Source: Corynebacterium glyciniphilum AJ 3170 (GTDB lineage: Bacteria; Actinomycetota; Actinomycetes; Mycobacteriales; Mycobacteriaceae). From it: 64,000 bases of DNA. Position 1 is the first letter of the stretch; each line of letters opens with the position of its first letter. The position numbers were made by a program, and so were the translations under genes. This document shows, in pieces, positions 26,553 through 35,443 of this stretch. The DNA lies in NCBI RefSeq assembly GCF_000626675.1, contig NZ_CP006842.1, forward strand, positions 2,604,001-2,668,000. Direction: 5' to 3'. Under the pieces are notes generated by a model, which ran no database searches, was not told where the DNA came from, and saw nothing but the letters and a program-made list of their open reading frames with translations.

Positions 26553-27548
26553 ATGAGCACCAACGAACGGCACGTACCCCTCTCCCTCATCGACTTCGCC
26601 ACCGTCTACGACGGTGAAACCTCCCGGGATGCTTTCCTGCGTTCCGTTGGACAGGCCCAGCACGCCGAACGGCTCGGTTACTCCCGAATCTGGTATGCCG
26701 AGCACCACAACATGCCGCGGATCGCCTCCAGCGCGCCGGCCGTACTGATCTCCCATATCGCCGCGAAAACCGAGACGATCCGACTGGGTTCCGGTGGCGT
26801 GATGCTGCCGAACCACTCTCCGCTGGTCATCGCTGAACAGTACGGCACTCTTGCCGAGCTGTACCCGGACCGCATCGACCTCGGCGTCGGTCGCGCGCCG
26901 GGCACGGACCAGCGCACCGTCCTCGCATTGCGCCGCGACCCTCGGTCTGCAGAGTCCTTCCCCCAGGACGTCCAGGAACTCCAGGGCTACCTTGCCGGAC
27001 GCTCGCGCGTTCCCGGCGTCACTGCCACTCCGGGCACCGACACACACGTCCCGGTCTACATCCTGGGATCATCGCTGTTCGGCGCTCAGCTCGCAGCCAA
27101 GCTGGGGCTGCCCTACTCTTTCGCCTCCCACTTCGCGCCGGACGCACTGAAGGAGGCGGTGTCGGTGTACCGGGAGACATACCAGCCGTCGAAGGAACAT
27201 CCTGACCCGTATGTGATCGCAGCGGTGAATGTGACCGCCGCCGACACCGAGGCTGACGCTGCCACCCAGAATGAGAAGGTGCGCCGCGGACGTGTGGAGT
27301 CGATGGCCCTGCGTGGACGGAAGGTCTCCCAGGAAGACCTCGACCTACTGATGTCGTCTCCAGCGGCCGAGCAGATTCTTTCGATGCTGCGGTATTCCGC
27401 GGTAGGCACCGGCGAACAGGTCCGCGAATACCTCGAAGGGTTCACAGCCACAGCACAGGCTGACGAGCTCATGGTCGCGATCCAGTCGCCGTCGACGGAG
27501 CAGTCGCTGCGAGGGATGGAGATCCTCGCCGACGCCTGGGGGCTGTAG
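26553..27548 (+). CDS. LLM-class flavin-dependent oxidoreductase (luciferase-like monooxygenase)
   Basis: This 331-residue protein shows the bacterial-luciferase-like barrel: [42 protein letters not shown] near residues 46-70, [42 protein letters not shown] near 82-122, and [20 protein letters not shown] near 170. The YAEHH and GVGRAPGTD segments define the MsnO8/luxAB-like group. It uses reduced flavin (FMNH2 or F420H2) for monooxygenation or hydride transfer; the substrate is unknown. TACCGT (26540-26545) lies seven bases before the ATG, so the mRNA may be leaderless. Confidence 0.9.
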   Translation: MSTNERHVPLSLIDFATVYDGETSRDAFLRSVGQAQHAERLGYSRIWYAEHHNMPRIASSAPAVLISHIAAKTETIRLGSGGVMLPNHSPLVIAEQYGTLAELYPDRIDLGVGRAPGTDQRTVLALRRDPRSAESFPQDVQELQGYLAGRSRVPGVTATPGTDTHVPVYILGSSLFGAQLAAKLGLPYSFASHFAPDALKEAVSVYRETYQPSKEHPDPYVIAAVNVTAADTEADAATQNEKVRRGRVESMALRGRKVSQEDLDLLMSSPAAEQILSMLRYSAVGTGEQVREYLEGFTATAQADELMVAIQSPSTEQSLRGMEILADAWGL

Positions 27549-27925
27549 CCGGACGACAGAGCTGTAGTGAATGTAGTGCAGAGAAGTCAAATGAATACCT
27601 GCACTACAGAGGCTACTTTCTCTCGGCAACCACCCCCTGGTTTTACCCCCGATACCGATGGGCACCCGACACCAGTCTCCGCGGGGCGAGACTATACCGT
27701 GACCTCGGCATAACCACTTCCTGAGAGCCATGGAAGGCGCAGACACCCGCCCGGGTAACCCACCCGAACCTATCTTCTGCTTAGGGTGCACTTTGCTGCA
27801 TGCGGTTCACCTCGGTTACGCTGCCGCTGAACGAGTTTTGCTCAGCCAGTCCGAGACCGTGCCGTCGGAGCCTTTCTGACGTTGATTCCGGCAGCGCGGC
27901 CGCCAAGAAAAAGGAATCCGCCGAA
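27549..27925. other. Regulatory gap before the siderophore uptake operon
   Basis: This 377-base gap carries a 10-bp perfect inverted repeat (27572-27581 and 27599-27608), a TATACC -10 candidate at 27693-27698, and TAGGGT at 27783-27788. A good DtxR/IdeR iron box (TTAGGTTAGGCTAACCTAA type) was looked for; the best, TTAGGGTGCACTTTGCT near 27781, matches only about half the positions. No convincing small gene was found. Confidence 0.5.
27572..27608. repeat. 10-bp inverted repeat with 17-base spacer
   Basis: TGTAGTGCAG (27572-27581) and CTGCACTACA (27599-27608) are exact complements. An extra direct copy TGTAGTG occurs at 27563-27569. It follows the luciferase-like gene; it could be a weak terminator without U-tract or a regulator-binding site. 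Confidence 0.6.
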
Positions 27926-28951
27926 ATGCGCATCACCCTCCGTCGCACGTCCAGCCGCGCGCTGGCCGTGTCCATGACCGCCGTACTCTCCATGGGAGCA
28001 CTCGCCGCCTGCTCGTCCGATGACGACTCGGACAGCGGCAACGGTGACACCCGTACCGTGACCGATGCCCGTGGTGAGGTCGAGATCCCTGCCGAGCCCG
28101 AGCGCGTCGCCGCCTTCGATAACCGTATCTTCCAAGTCCTTGAGGACTGGGATATCGATCTGGTGTCCGCGCCAGTCGATCTGATCCCGGATACGATCAC
28201 GAAGTACCACGACGACACCGAGATCAGGAACACCGGTAACCACAACGAGCCGAACCTCGAGGAACTCGTCGCCTCTGAGCCGGATCTGATCATCACCGGC
28301 TACCGCTACGCCAGCTACTACGACGAAATGAAAGACCTCCTCCCGGATGTCCCGGTCATCGATCTGAGTTTCGGTGAAAACTTCGAGAACGAGGACGCTG
28401 AGAACGAACTGCCGCTGGAGGAGCGCCTTAAAGACATCACCAGCCTGATCGGTGAGGTCTTCGGGAAGGAGGACGATGCGAATGCCCTCGAATCCGACTT
28501 CGACGAGGCCAAGGAGCGCGCTGCCGCCGCCTACAATGCCGATGAGACTGTGATGGGAGTCGTCGTTTCCGGCGGCAACATCAACTACGCTGCCCCGGTG
28601 ACCGGCCGCTCCGTCGGCCCGGTCTTCGAGATGCTGGGCCTTACCCCAGCACTGGACCAGGACGGTTCCGGCAACCACCAGGGGGACGACATCAGCATCG
28701 AGCAGATCGCCGCGTCCAACCCTGACTGGATCCTGGTCCTGGACCGCGACGCCGGCGTGAACTCTGAAGAGGATGCGCAGCCCGCTGCCGAGATCATCGC
28801 AGATTCACCTGCGCTGACCAGCGTTCCTGCCGTCGAGAACGACAACATCGTCTACTTCCCCTCGGACTTCTACACCACCGAGGACATCGAAGCCTACACC
28901 GAGGTCCTCAACAACATCGCTGACGCCTTCGAGGACCACGACGCAGAGTAG
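27926..28951 (+). CDS. Siderophore ABC transporter substrate-binding lipoprotein
   Basis: The 341-residue product starts at the ATG behind AAAAAGGAATCCGCCG. It has a lipoprotein signal peptide with lipobox GALAACSS (Cys near residue 29) followed by an acidic Ser/Asp linker, so it is anchored to the outer face of the membrane. The mature part shows the class III binding-protein pattern: DARGEVEIPAEPERVAAFD, NLEELVASEPDLIITG near 113, VMGVVVSGGNINYAAP near 210 and DWILVLDRDAGVN near 265. This resembles FatB/CeuE-type ferric catecholate or petrobactin-like binders. It is the first gene of the uptake operon. Confidence 0.9.
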   Translation: MRITLRRTSSRALAVSMTAVLSMGALAACSSDDDSDSGNGDTRTVTDARGEVEIPAEPERVAAFDNRIFQVLEDWDIDLVSAPVDLIPDTITKYHDDTEIRNTGNHNEPNLEELVASEPDLIITGYRYASYYDEMKDLLPDVPVIDLSFGENFENEDAENELPLEERLKDITSLIGEVFGKEDDANALESDFDEAKERAAAAYNADETVMGVVVSGGNINYAAPVTGRSVGPVFEMLGLTPALDQDGSGNHQGDDISIEQIAASNPDWILVLDRDAGVNSEEDAQPAAEIIADSPALTSVPAVENDNIVYFPSDFYTTEDIEAYTEVLNNIADAFEDHDAE

Positions 28952-29106
28952 CCCCCACCGCCGGTGCCATGCCGGCACACTCACGCTCGGGCCGTCCGAG
29001 CTGAGCAAGCGCCCGGGAACGGAACGGCATGACGAGACGCCGTCTCCTCCCGGGCGTCCCCGTGTCACCGCCCCACAAAAGCGACACTCCGCAGCGAAGG
29101 ACCCAT

Positions 29107-30123
29107 ATGACCGTCGCACCACACTCCGCCGACCATGCGCCGCCATCCCATAACTCGCCACGGGCTACTTCCCGGTGGCACACGACCTGGCCGATCCTCA
29201 TCGGGCTTGTCTTCACGATTGCCCTGGTGATTGCCTCGCTTTTCATCGGTGTCTACGACATCACCGGTGCCGAGGACGGATGGAACATGTTCGGCATCAC
29301 CCGTATCCCGCGCACCATCGCTCTCGCGCTCGCTGGTGCGGCAATGGCGATGTGTGGTCTGGTGATGCAGCTGCTGACCCAGAACAAGTTCGTGGAACCC
29401 ACGACCACCGGTACTACCGAGTGGGCCGGCCTCGGCCTTATCCTGACCATGGTGATGATCCCCGGCGCCAGCATGATGACCCGTATGGTCGGAGCGATCA
29501 TCTTCGCTTTGGTCGGAACGATCGTGTTCTTCATGTTCCTGCAGCGGGTGACCCTGAAGTCGTCGCTGATCGTCCCCCTGGTGGGGATCATGCTCGGAGC
29601 GGTCGTCGGGTCCCTGTCTACATTCGTGGCACTCCGTACGGACATGTTGCAGCAGCTCGGCATCTGGTTCGCCGGCAGCTTCACCGGAGTCGTCCGCGGC
29701 CGGTACGAACTCCTGTTTATCGTCTTGGCGGTCACCATCCTGGTATTCATCGTCGCCGACCGCTTCACCGTCGCCGGTCTGGGTAAGGACATCGCCACCA
29801 ATGTCGGGCTGAACTACCGCACTGTCCTGATGGTCGGCATCATGATGGTAGCTGTGGTCTCTGGTGTAGTCACCGTGGTCATCGGCTCCCTTCCCTCTCT
29901 CGGGCTGATCGTGCCGAACATCGTATCGCTGTTCCGAGGTGACAACCTGCGGTCGAATCTGCCGTGGGTATGCATGCTCGGCATATGCATCCTGATCATC
30001 TGTGACATCATCGCCCGCACCATCATCATGCCGTTCGAAGTACCTGTCTCCGTGGTTCTCGGTGTGATCGGCGCTGTCGTATTCGTCTTCCTGCTGGTGA
30101 GGAGCCGCCGCTATGCCCGATAG
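29107..30123 (+). CDS. Iron-siderophore ABC transporter permease (FecCD family, first subunit)
   Basis: The ATG at 29107 (behind AAGGA) gives 338 residues. About nine helices are visible. Family marks are ITRIPRTIALALAGAAMAMCGLVMQLLTQNKFVEP near residues 62-95 (the R-P-R and Q-x-x-x-x-N segments), VGIMLGAVVGSL near 160, the cytoplasmic coupling loop NYRTVLMVGIMMVAVVSGVV near 237 and GSLPSLGLIVPNIV near 260. It would form the channel with the next product. Its 3' end overlaps that gene by 11 bases. Confidence 0.92.
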   Translation: MTVAPHSADHAPPSHNSPRATSRWHTTWPILIGLVFTIALVIASLFIGVYDITGAEDGWNMFGITRIPRTIALALAGAAMAMCGLVMQLLTQNKFVEPTTTGTTEWAGLGLILTMVMIPGASMMTRMVGAIIFALVGTIVFFMFLQRVTLKSSLIVPLVGIMLGAVVGSLSTFVALRTDMLQQLGIWFAGSFTGVVRGRYELLFIVLAVTILVFIVADRFTVAGLGKDIATNVGLNYRTVLMVGIMMVAVVSGVVTVVIGSLPSLGLIVPNIVSLFRGDNLRSNLPWVCMLGICILIICDIIARTIIMPFEVPVSVVLGVIGAVVFVFLLVRSRRYAR

Positions 30124-31222
30124 TTCCACCGACCGATACGCCGAGCTCAAGAACACCGACCACGACCTCTCTCACGACGATGTCGCCGTGGATGCCGGCA
30201 CCTCCGATGTCCGTCATGCAAAAAGGCACTCCGGCCCGTTCGCCACCAGGAAAGAACGGACCCGCTACATCATTTTGGTGACCATACTCGGCATCGCTGC
30301 GGCAGGATTCACCATGGGCCACCTGAGCTACGGCAATCCGATGGATTTCGGAACCAGCGGTTACTGGAAGATCGCGGGAATGCGCGTCGAATCCCTGGTC
30401 GCCATGCTCATCGTCGCGTTCTGCCAGGCATTCGCCACCGTCTCGTTCCACACAGCGACGAATAATCGCATCATCACTCCCTCCATCATGGGTTTCGAGT
30501 CACTGTATGTGGTGACGCAGACTGCAGTGATCTTCTTCCTGGGTGTCGGTGGTCTGAACGCCTTCACCGGGACGACCCAGTTCATCTTCCAATCCGCATT
30601 GATGATCATCTTCGCCGTCCTCTTGTACAGCTGGCTGCTGTCTGGACGGTTCGGCAATATCCAGATCATGCTGCTAGTCGGTGTGGTGATCGGCGGTGGC
30701 CTGGGCTCCCTGTCGACCTTCATGCAACGTCTACTCGATCCCAACGAATTCGATGTCCTGACGGCCCGAAACTTCGGGAACCTCGGCAACGCTGACACCG
30801 ACAACTTTCCCTTGGTCATCCCCATCGTGGTCGTGGCCTGTACGTTCCTCTACCTCCGCTCACGACGGATGAACGTGGTCGCACTGGGAAAGGACGCCGC
30901 CGATAACCTCGGTATCAACCACAAGCGCGAGTTGATGATCCTGTTGTTCCTGGTAGCCGTCCTGATGGCCATGACAACGTCCCTGGTCGGCCCCATGACT
31001 TTTCTCGGCTTCCTCGTCGCCACACTCGCCTACCAGTTCACCGACACCTACGATCACCGGCTGATCCTGCCGGTAGCTGTGCTGGTGGGTTATATCGTCA
31101 TGTCCGGGTCTTACTTCATTATGCGCAACATTTTCTACGCCGAAGGAATGGTCACCATCGTGATCGAGCTTGTCGGCGGCGCGCTGTTCCTCTTCTTCAT
31201 CATGCGAAAGGGCCGCTTGTGA
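30113..31222 (+). CDS. Iron-siderophore ABC transporter permease (FecCD family, second subunit)
   Basis: The 369-residue partner permease has a 45-residue hydrophilic head, then about nine helices. Family marks are KIAGMRVESLVAMLIVAFCQAFATVSFHTATNNRIITPSIMGFESLY near residues 83-130, ADNLGINHKRELMILLFLVAV near 262 (coupling loop) and VGPMTFLGFLVATLAYQ near 290. The first-subunit RP motif is replaced by RVES, as in the CeuC/YclO group. It overlaps the upstream permease and ends in a GTGA overlap with the ATPase gene. Confidence 0.92.
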   Translation: MPDSSTDRYAELKNTDHDLSHDDVAVDAGTSDVRHAKRHSGPFATRKERTRYIILVTILGIAAAGFTMGHLSYGNPMDFGTSGYWKIAGMRVESLVAMLIVAFCQAFATVSFHTATNNRIITPSIMGFESLYVVTQTAVIFFLGVGGLNAFTGTTQFIFQSALMIIFAVLLYSWLLSGRFGNIQIMLLVGVVIGGGLGSLSTFMQRLLDPNEFDVLTARNFGNLGNADTDNFPLVIPIVVVACTFLYLRSRRMNVVALGKDAADNLGINHKRELMILLFLVAVLMAMTTSLVGPMTFLGFLVATLAYQFTDTYDHRLILPVAVLVGYIVMSGSYFIMRNIFYAEGMVTIVIELVGGALFLFFIMRKGRL

Positions 31223-31974
31223 TCTCCATCGACAACGTCTCCAAAACCTACAGCGCCGAAACCACGATCGGACCCGTCTCCCTCGACATCCCGGCCGGTG
31301 GCGTCACCGCACTGGTCGGTCCCAACGGCGCCGGCAAGTCGACCTTACTGACCATGATCGGACGGCTACAGAAGCCCGACACCGGAACCATCACCGTCGG
31401 CAACATGGACGTCGCCTCTACGCCGTCCGGCGAGGTCGCCAAGCATCTGTCAATTCTGCGACAGGAGAACCACTTCGTCACCCGACTGACCGTCCGCCAG
31501 CTCGTCGGGTTCGGGCGCTACCCGTACTCTCACGGACGACTCAACGTCGAGGACGAGAAGTACATTTCCGAGGCCATCGACTTCCTCAACCTCACCGAGT
31601 TCGAGAACCGCTACCTCGACCAGCTCTCCGGCGGCCAACGCCAGCGCGCCTATGTCGCCATGGTCCTGGCCCAGAACACCGAGTACGTCCTACTGGACGA
31701 ACCGCTGAACAACCTGGACATGAAGCACTCCGTCCAGATGATGAAGCAGCTACGCCGTGCCTGCGACGAGCTCGGGCGCACCGTGATCATCGTGCTGCAT
31801 GACATCAATTTCGCTGCACGCTACGCCGACCATATCTGCGCCATGACCAACGGTGGGGTAAACGTCTTCGGCACCCCGCAGGAGGTTATTCAGGATGATG
31901 TACTGACCAGCATCTTCGGCACCGACGTGCAGGTCCTGGAGACCGAGTACGGCCCCTTGGCCAACTACTTCTGA
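31219..31974 (+). CDS. Iron-siderophore ABC transporter ATP-binding protein
   Basis: The GTG start overlaps the preceding stop (31219-31222). The 251-residue ATPase has Walker A VGPNGAGKSTLLT near residue 34, the Q-loop LRQENHFVTRLTVRQLV near 77, signature LSGGQRQRAYVAM near 136, Walker B EYVLLDEPLNNLDM near 155 and H-loop IIVLHDINFAARYADH near 190. It energises the two permeases for ferric-siderophore import. Confidence 0.95.
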   Translation: MISIDNVSKTYSAETTIGPVSLDIPAGGVTALVGPNGAGKSTLLTMIGRLQKPDTGTITVGNMDVASTPSGEVAKHLSILRQENHFVTRLTVRQLVGFGRYPYSHGRLNVEDEKYISEAIDFLNLTEFENRYLDQLSGGQRQRAYVAMVLAQNTEYVLLDEPLNNLDMKHSVQMMKQLRRACDELGRTVIIVLHDINFAARYADHICAMTNGGVNVFGTPQEVIQDDVLTSIFGTDVQVLETEYGPLANYF

Positions 31975-31988
31975 GCCCGACGACCACC

Positions 31989-32732
31989 ATGACCCTCACC
32001 ACTGAGATCTGGCACAGTCTGATCGGCGTCGCCGTTCTCATGATCATCGCCGTGACAGTGCTCTCTGTCGCGGGTGTCGGCAACCGGTGGAGCATTACGG
32101 CAGCGATCGCCCGCGGCACTGTCCAGCTCGCCCTGATCAGTGTGGTGCTATCCGGTGTCATCACCGATTCCCGCTGGGTTGCGCTTGCCCTCGCGGCGAT
32201 GTTCACTGTTGCTGCGGTCACCAGTACCTACCGCGTCGACTGGTCACTACACCGCTTTCTCGTCGTTACCGGGGCCATGGCTGCCGGGATCACAACAGTG
32301 CTCGGTGTGGTCTTCCTGACCGGCGCGATCGAACTCTCGTCCCGATACGCGCTGGCGATTGGCGGCATCATCATCGGTGGAGCCATGTCTACCGCCACGC
32401 TGGCCGGGCGCAGACTCGCCCAGGCGACAGAAGAGCGGTGGAACGAAATTGAAGGCTGGCTGGCGCTAGGAGCAACTCCGCGACAGGCCACGCTCGAGAT
32501 CGCACGATTCTCCATCCGGGAAGCGCTGATCCCCTCCACCGACCAGACGAAGACCACCGGACTGGTCACCTTGCCCGGAGCTTTCGTCGGCGCAATCTTC
32601 GGCGGTGTCAGCCCCTTGGATGCCGGACGCTTCCAGATTGTTGTATTGGCGGCGATCATGGCGGCCGGAGCGCTGACCGCCACCATCATCGCTATGAGCC
32701 TCGCCCCCGCCCTCCACCGGGCCGTCGGATGA
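31989..32732 (+). CDS. FetB/UPF0014-family ABC transporter permease
   Basis: The 247-residue protein follows the ATPase gene by 14 bases. It has six or seven helices and the UPF0014 marks: RGTVQLALISVVLSGVI near residue 42, MSTATLAGRRLAQATEERWNEIEGWLALGATPRQA near 134-168 and TGLVTLPGAFVGAIFGGVSPLDAG near 190-213. E. coli FetB works with FetA in iron export and oxidative-stress tolerance. No FetA-like ATPase is encoded beside it, so it may share the siderophore ATPase or an ATPase elsewhere; this is inference. Confidence 0.87.
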   Translation: MTLTTEIWHSLIGVAVLMIIAVTVLSVAGVGNRWSITAAIARGTVQLALISVVLSGVITDSRWVALALAAMFTVAAVTSTYRVDWSLHRFLVVTGAMAAGITTVLGVVFLTGAIELSSRYALAIGGIIIGGAMSTATLAGRRLAQATEERWNEIEGWLALGATPRQATLEIARFSIREALIPSTDQTKTTGLVTLPGAFVGAIFGGVSPLDAGRFQIVVLAAIMAAGALTATIIAMSLAPALHRAVG

Positions 32733-32749
32733 GCGGTAGGTTGGTTGCC

Positions 32750-33298
32750 ATGTCCTCACCTGAGCCTGACACCGTTGCCGCACGATTTCGGACGGCATTC
32801 CGCCGCCATCCCACCGGGGTTGCGTTGATCACCGCCCACGTCTCCGACCAGGATGTCGGACTCACGGTGTCCAGCCTCGCGTCGCTGTCGGTCGACCCAC
32901 TGGCAGTCTCGTTCTCACTGTCGAAGCCCGACGGTAGTGCCGGCGCAATCCTGACGGCGGGGTCGTACCTGATCCACTTCCTCAGTGAAGAACAGGCGGG
33001 GATCGCCTATGAGTTCTCACGGTACGAAGGTCGCCGGTTCACTCCCGACCAACAGTGGGCCAGGGCTTCTGGTGGTGAACCGTTGCTGTCGGACGCCCTG
33101 GCGGTGATGCGGGCCCGCACCATCGACACACTGCGGGTGGGAGACTCCACCCTCATTGCCGCACAGGTCACGGACGTCACCCGCGGCGCGGACGGCCAGG
33201 GTGAGGCCCCGGCCTGCGCCGACGTCGCAGCACCGTCCCCCCTGATGTTCCGGAGCCACCAGTTCTACCGGTTCCCCACCGGCCAACCCCCTTTGTGA
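32750..33298 (+). CDS. Flavin reductase family protein (FMN-binding split barrel)
   Basis: The preferred start at 32750 has TAGGTT (32737-32742) seven bases upstream (leaderless), giving 182 residues; an ATGA-coupled start at 32729 adds seven. Family marks are FRTAFRRHPTGVALITAH at the start, GLTVSSLASLSVDPLAVSFSLSK near residue 37 and HFLSEEQAGIAYEFS near 75. Such proteins reduce free FMN/FAD with NAD(P)H or serve a monooxygenase. Placement after iron-uptake genes makes flavin-mediated reduction of ferric siderophore an attractive but unproven role. Confidence 0.87.
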   Translation: MSSPEPDTVAARFRTAFRRHPTGVALITAHVSDQDVGLTVSSLASLSVDPLAVSFSLSKPDGSAGAILTAGSYLIHFLSEEQAGIAYEFSRYEGRRFTPDQQWARASGGEPLLSDALAVMRARTIDTLRVGDSTLIAAQVTDVTRGADGQGEAPACADVAAPSPLMFRSHQFYRFPTGQPPL

Positions 33299-33313
33299 GG
33301 CCTGCAGGATCGA

Positions 33314-34510
33314 CTACTCGTCGGCGTTACCCGCTGACCACGTCGACCAGGGAATATTCCAGTCGCCGAGTCCGTCGTAGCCCTCGAGCTGACCTCCCCC
33401 GGTTCCCTGGACCTCAGCGATATCACCGCGCTTGAGGTTCTCGTAGACCCACTGGGCGTCCTCCACCGAAAGGTTCAGACAACCGTGCGACGTGTTGGTG
33501 TTGCCCTGCGCCCACAGCGACCACGGAGCCGCGTGAAAGTAGATCCCCGAGTAGGACATCTGCGTCGCGTACTGCACATCCGTCACATAACCGCCGGCAT
33601 CCAGTGCAAGACCGTACGTCTGCGAGTCCATGGTCAACGCCTCGAGCTGGTCGCCGATCTGGTAGACGCCCTCGGGTGTCTCATGACCTGGCATACCCAT
33701 CGATGTGGGCATGGTCTTGACGACCTCACCGTTGCGGGTCACCGTCACCGTCTTCGTCGCATCGTCCGCGACAGCGCGGACATCGTCACCGATGGTGAAC
33801 GAGGCGGAACGGTCAACCTCGCCGTACATGCCGCCGAGGTCCTTGCCCACCAGGTCAGCGTCGACAGTGACCTCCGTACCGGGCTTCCAGTACTCTTCCG
33901 GACGCCACCGCACCTCATTCGAGGTGATCCAGTAGAACGCACCCTCGACCTTGGGCTCCGTGGTCACCTTGATGGCGTCTTCGACGGCCTTGCGGTCAGC
34001 GGGTGCCTCATCGAAGCGCAATGCGACGGACTGGCCGACGCCGACCGTGGACCCGTCGAGCGGGGCAAGCGAGGCATTGGTCAGCAGGCCAGGGCTGAAC
34101 GTGGTGAATGAGGTCGACAACGTCTCGTCGCCGGCCTTCGCTTCCAGGGTGTACGTGCTGGAGTACTCCAGCTTGCCGTCAGTGGCCCATTCAGTCTTAC
34201 TGTCGTTGAATGACCCCTCAACTTCGGTGCCGTAACCGTCGGTCAGTGTGACGGAGTCAATCCCCTCGTCATCCTGGACCGTAATCGGTTCATCCACCTT
34301 GACGTCAGTATCGTCGTCATCGACATTGGCGGTCAGCTCAACGGAATCCTCCCCGTCGTCCGAGGACTCGACGCCCTGTGCCGCCTGTTCGGTGTCCGTG
34401 TCACCGTCGTCGTCGATAGTGCAGGCAGCAGTCGTCAGCAGTGCGGTGGCAGCAGTCGCGGCCACGATGGAACGCAGAACCCGGCCGTTGCGGCCGAATC
34501 GGAAGTGCAT
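33314..34510 (-). CDS. Lipoprotein L,D-transpeptidase (YkuD domain) with Ig-like domains
   Basis: The start MHFRFGRNGRVLR at 34510 gives 398 residues with a lipoprotein signal peptide (lipobox TTAACT, Cys near 29) and an acidic linker to residue 75. Two Ig-like modules follow (to about 255), as in mycobacterial LdtMt2. The YkuD domain contains MGMPGHETPEGVYQIG near 285, YFHAAPW near 335 and the catalytic SHGCLNLS near 350 (Cys nucleophile and His). It cross-links peptidoglycan stems 3-3 outside the membrane. Convergent with the flavin reductase gene, 15 bases apart. Confidence 0.92.
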   Translation of the reverse strand: MHFRFGRNGRVLRSIVAATAATALLTTAACTIDDDGDTDTEQAAQGVESSDDGEDSVELTANVDDDDTDVKVDEPITVQDDEGIDSVTLTDGYGTEVEGSFNDSKTEWATDGKLEYSSTYTLEAKAGDETLSTSFTTFSPGLLTNASLAPLDGSTVGVGQSVALRFDEAPADRKAVEDAIKVTTEPKVEGAFYWITSNEVRWRPEEYWKPGTEVTVDADLVGKDLGGMYGEVDRSASFTIGDDVRAVADDATKTVTVTRNGEVVKTMPTSMGMPGHETPEGVYQIGDQLEALTMDSQTYGLALDAGGYVTDVQYATQMSYSGIYFHAAPWSLWAQGNTNTSHGCLNLSVEDAQWVYENLKRGDIAEVQGTGGGQLEGYDGLGDWNIPWSTWSAGNADE

Positions 34511-34837
34511 GGTGTCTACAGTCTCTTTCCGCCTCGGATGAGGAGCACCCGCGGCGATGAAATGTTGTGGTGAAATCATGTCGACGGTAGTGACGCAGCA
34601 GTCCCGCTGCGCCCGGCAAGGTGAGGGTCGGGCCCCGTCTCGGCGACCATCATACGTCTGCGCTGCCCGCCAAAAGTAACGGAAACGGCCACGGCGGGCA
34701 TATTGTGTCCGAATCGTTACCCACCAGCCTCTCGCACAGAGCCAGGAACCGCGACCTGCGGATTTGCCACGGATACGGCGCGGGGCTATAGTTTCTCTCG
34801 TTGCCGAGGACGGGACAGTCTCTGCGGTACACAACAC
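34511..34837. other. Intergenic region between L,D-transpeptidase and tRNA-Lys
   Basis: This 327-base gap holds the transpeptidase leader on the minus strand and the tRNA-Lys promoter on the plus strand. A short GC-rich inverted stretch, GCAGCAGTCCCGCTGC near 34596-34611, lies in the middle. No gene with a ribosome site was found. Confidence 0.5.
34764..34792 (+). promoter_or_regulatory. Promoter of tRNA-Lys
   Basis: TTGCCA (34764-34769) and TATAGT (34787-34792) are separated by exactly 17 bases, a near-consensus vegetative promoter. Transcription would start near 34799, about 40 bases before the tRNA. Confidence 0.75.
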
Positions 34838-34913
<76 letters not shown>

Positions 34914-34916
34914 TCA

Positions 34917-34956
34917 CCCCAGGTAGACAGTGGTTACGATCACCGGCTACCTGGGG
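34917..34956 (+). terminator. Hairpin directly after tRNA-Lys, supplied by the element
   Basis: CCCCAGGTAG (34917-34926) pairs perfectly with CTACCTGGGG (34947-34956) and is followed by TTCACT. It lies inside the element, and the presumed native terminator was displaced to 42272-42314. Confidence 0.75.
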
Positions 34957-34968
34957 TTCACTCGTTGC

Positions 34969-34987
34969 AGTGCACAAAAAATGCACA
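34969..34987. repeat. Left copy of a putative integrase arm site
   Basis: GTGCA and TGCAC half-sites flank an A-rich centre. The same 19 bases with one change occur near the right end at 42098-42116 in the same orientation. Confidence 0.5.
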
Positions 34988-35031
34988 CAATTCGAGAGCA
35001 CCGGCATGTCACCACGGACGCCCGACAACGA

Positions 35032-35066
35032 GAAAAGGGCCCCACCATCGGAAAGATGGCGGGGCC
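35032..35066 (-). terminator. Terminator of the prophage lysis operon
   Basis: Read on the minus strand, GGCCCC-GCCATC pairs with GATGGTGGGGCC around TTTCC with one mismatch, followed by CTTTTCTC. It lies 18 bases after the stop of the last minus-strand gene. Confidence 0.8.
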
Positions 35067-35083
35067 GATTCAGGTCACTAGGT

Positions 35084-35443
35084 CTACAAGTCGTTGCGGA
35101 CTTCATCAGCGACAGCATCTGATGACTCTGGGTGTCGCTGCAGCAGACGCCGGATGGACGCCAACGCTGCGCGGTACTTCGCTTCCAGAGTGGACACCCT
35201 CTTCTCGAGCCGTCCGATCCTCTGGTCCCGCTCATTGAGGAGCCGTTTCGTCCACTTCTCGTTCTCAGCCAGGCGCTTGTCGGTCCAGGACTCCATCTGG
35301 TCCACGACCTGCTGCGAGGCGTCCGCGGTCCCCTCTTCTCCTCCCTTCGCCTTCGTGCGGGCGACCAGCCACAGGAAGAAGCCAGTGACAGCGGCAGTGA
35401 CCGCGTCGCTGGCGGTGAGGTCGCCCAGGTCAAATCCGGTCAC
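35084..35443 (-). CDS. Phage membrane-anchored coiled-coil protein (lysis cassette, holin-associated)
   Basis: The 119-residue product has one N-terminal helix (DAVTAAVTGFFLWLVARTKAK, residues about 13-33) and then a long charged heptad-rich stretch (DKRLAENEKWTKRLLNERDQRIGRLEKRVSTLEAKY, about 53-90) predicted to be a coiled coil. Small proteins with one helix and a coiled coil are common beside holins and lysins in actinophages. It is the last gene of the lysis operon and overlaps the preceding one by 14 bases. A specific role is not assignable. Confidence 0.7.
   Translation of the reverse strand: MTGFDLGDLTASDAVTAAVTGFFLWLVARTKAKGGEEGTADASQQVVDQMESWTDKRLAENEKWTKRLLNERDQRIGRLEKRVSTLEAKYRAALASIRRLLQRHPESSDAVADEVRNDL

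Noticed and set aside
27781..27799. DtxR-like TTAGGGTGCACTTTGCT before the siderophore operon
   Set aside because: Only the left half-site resembles the consensus; about half of the 19 positions match.
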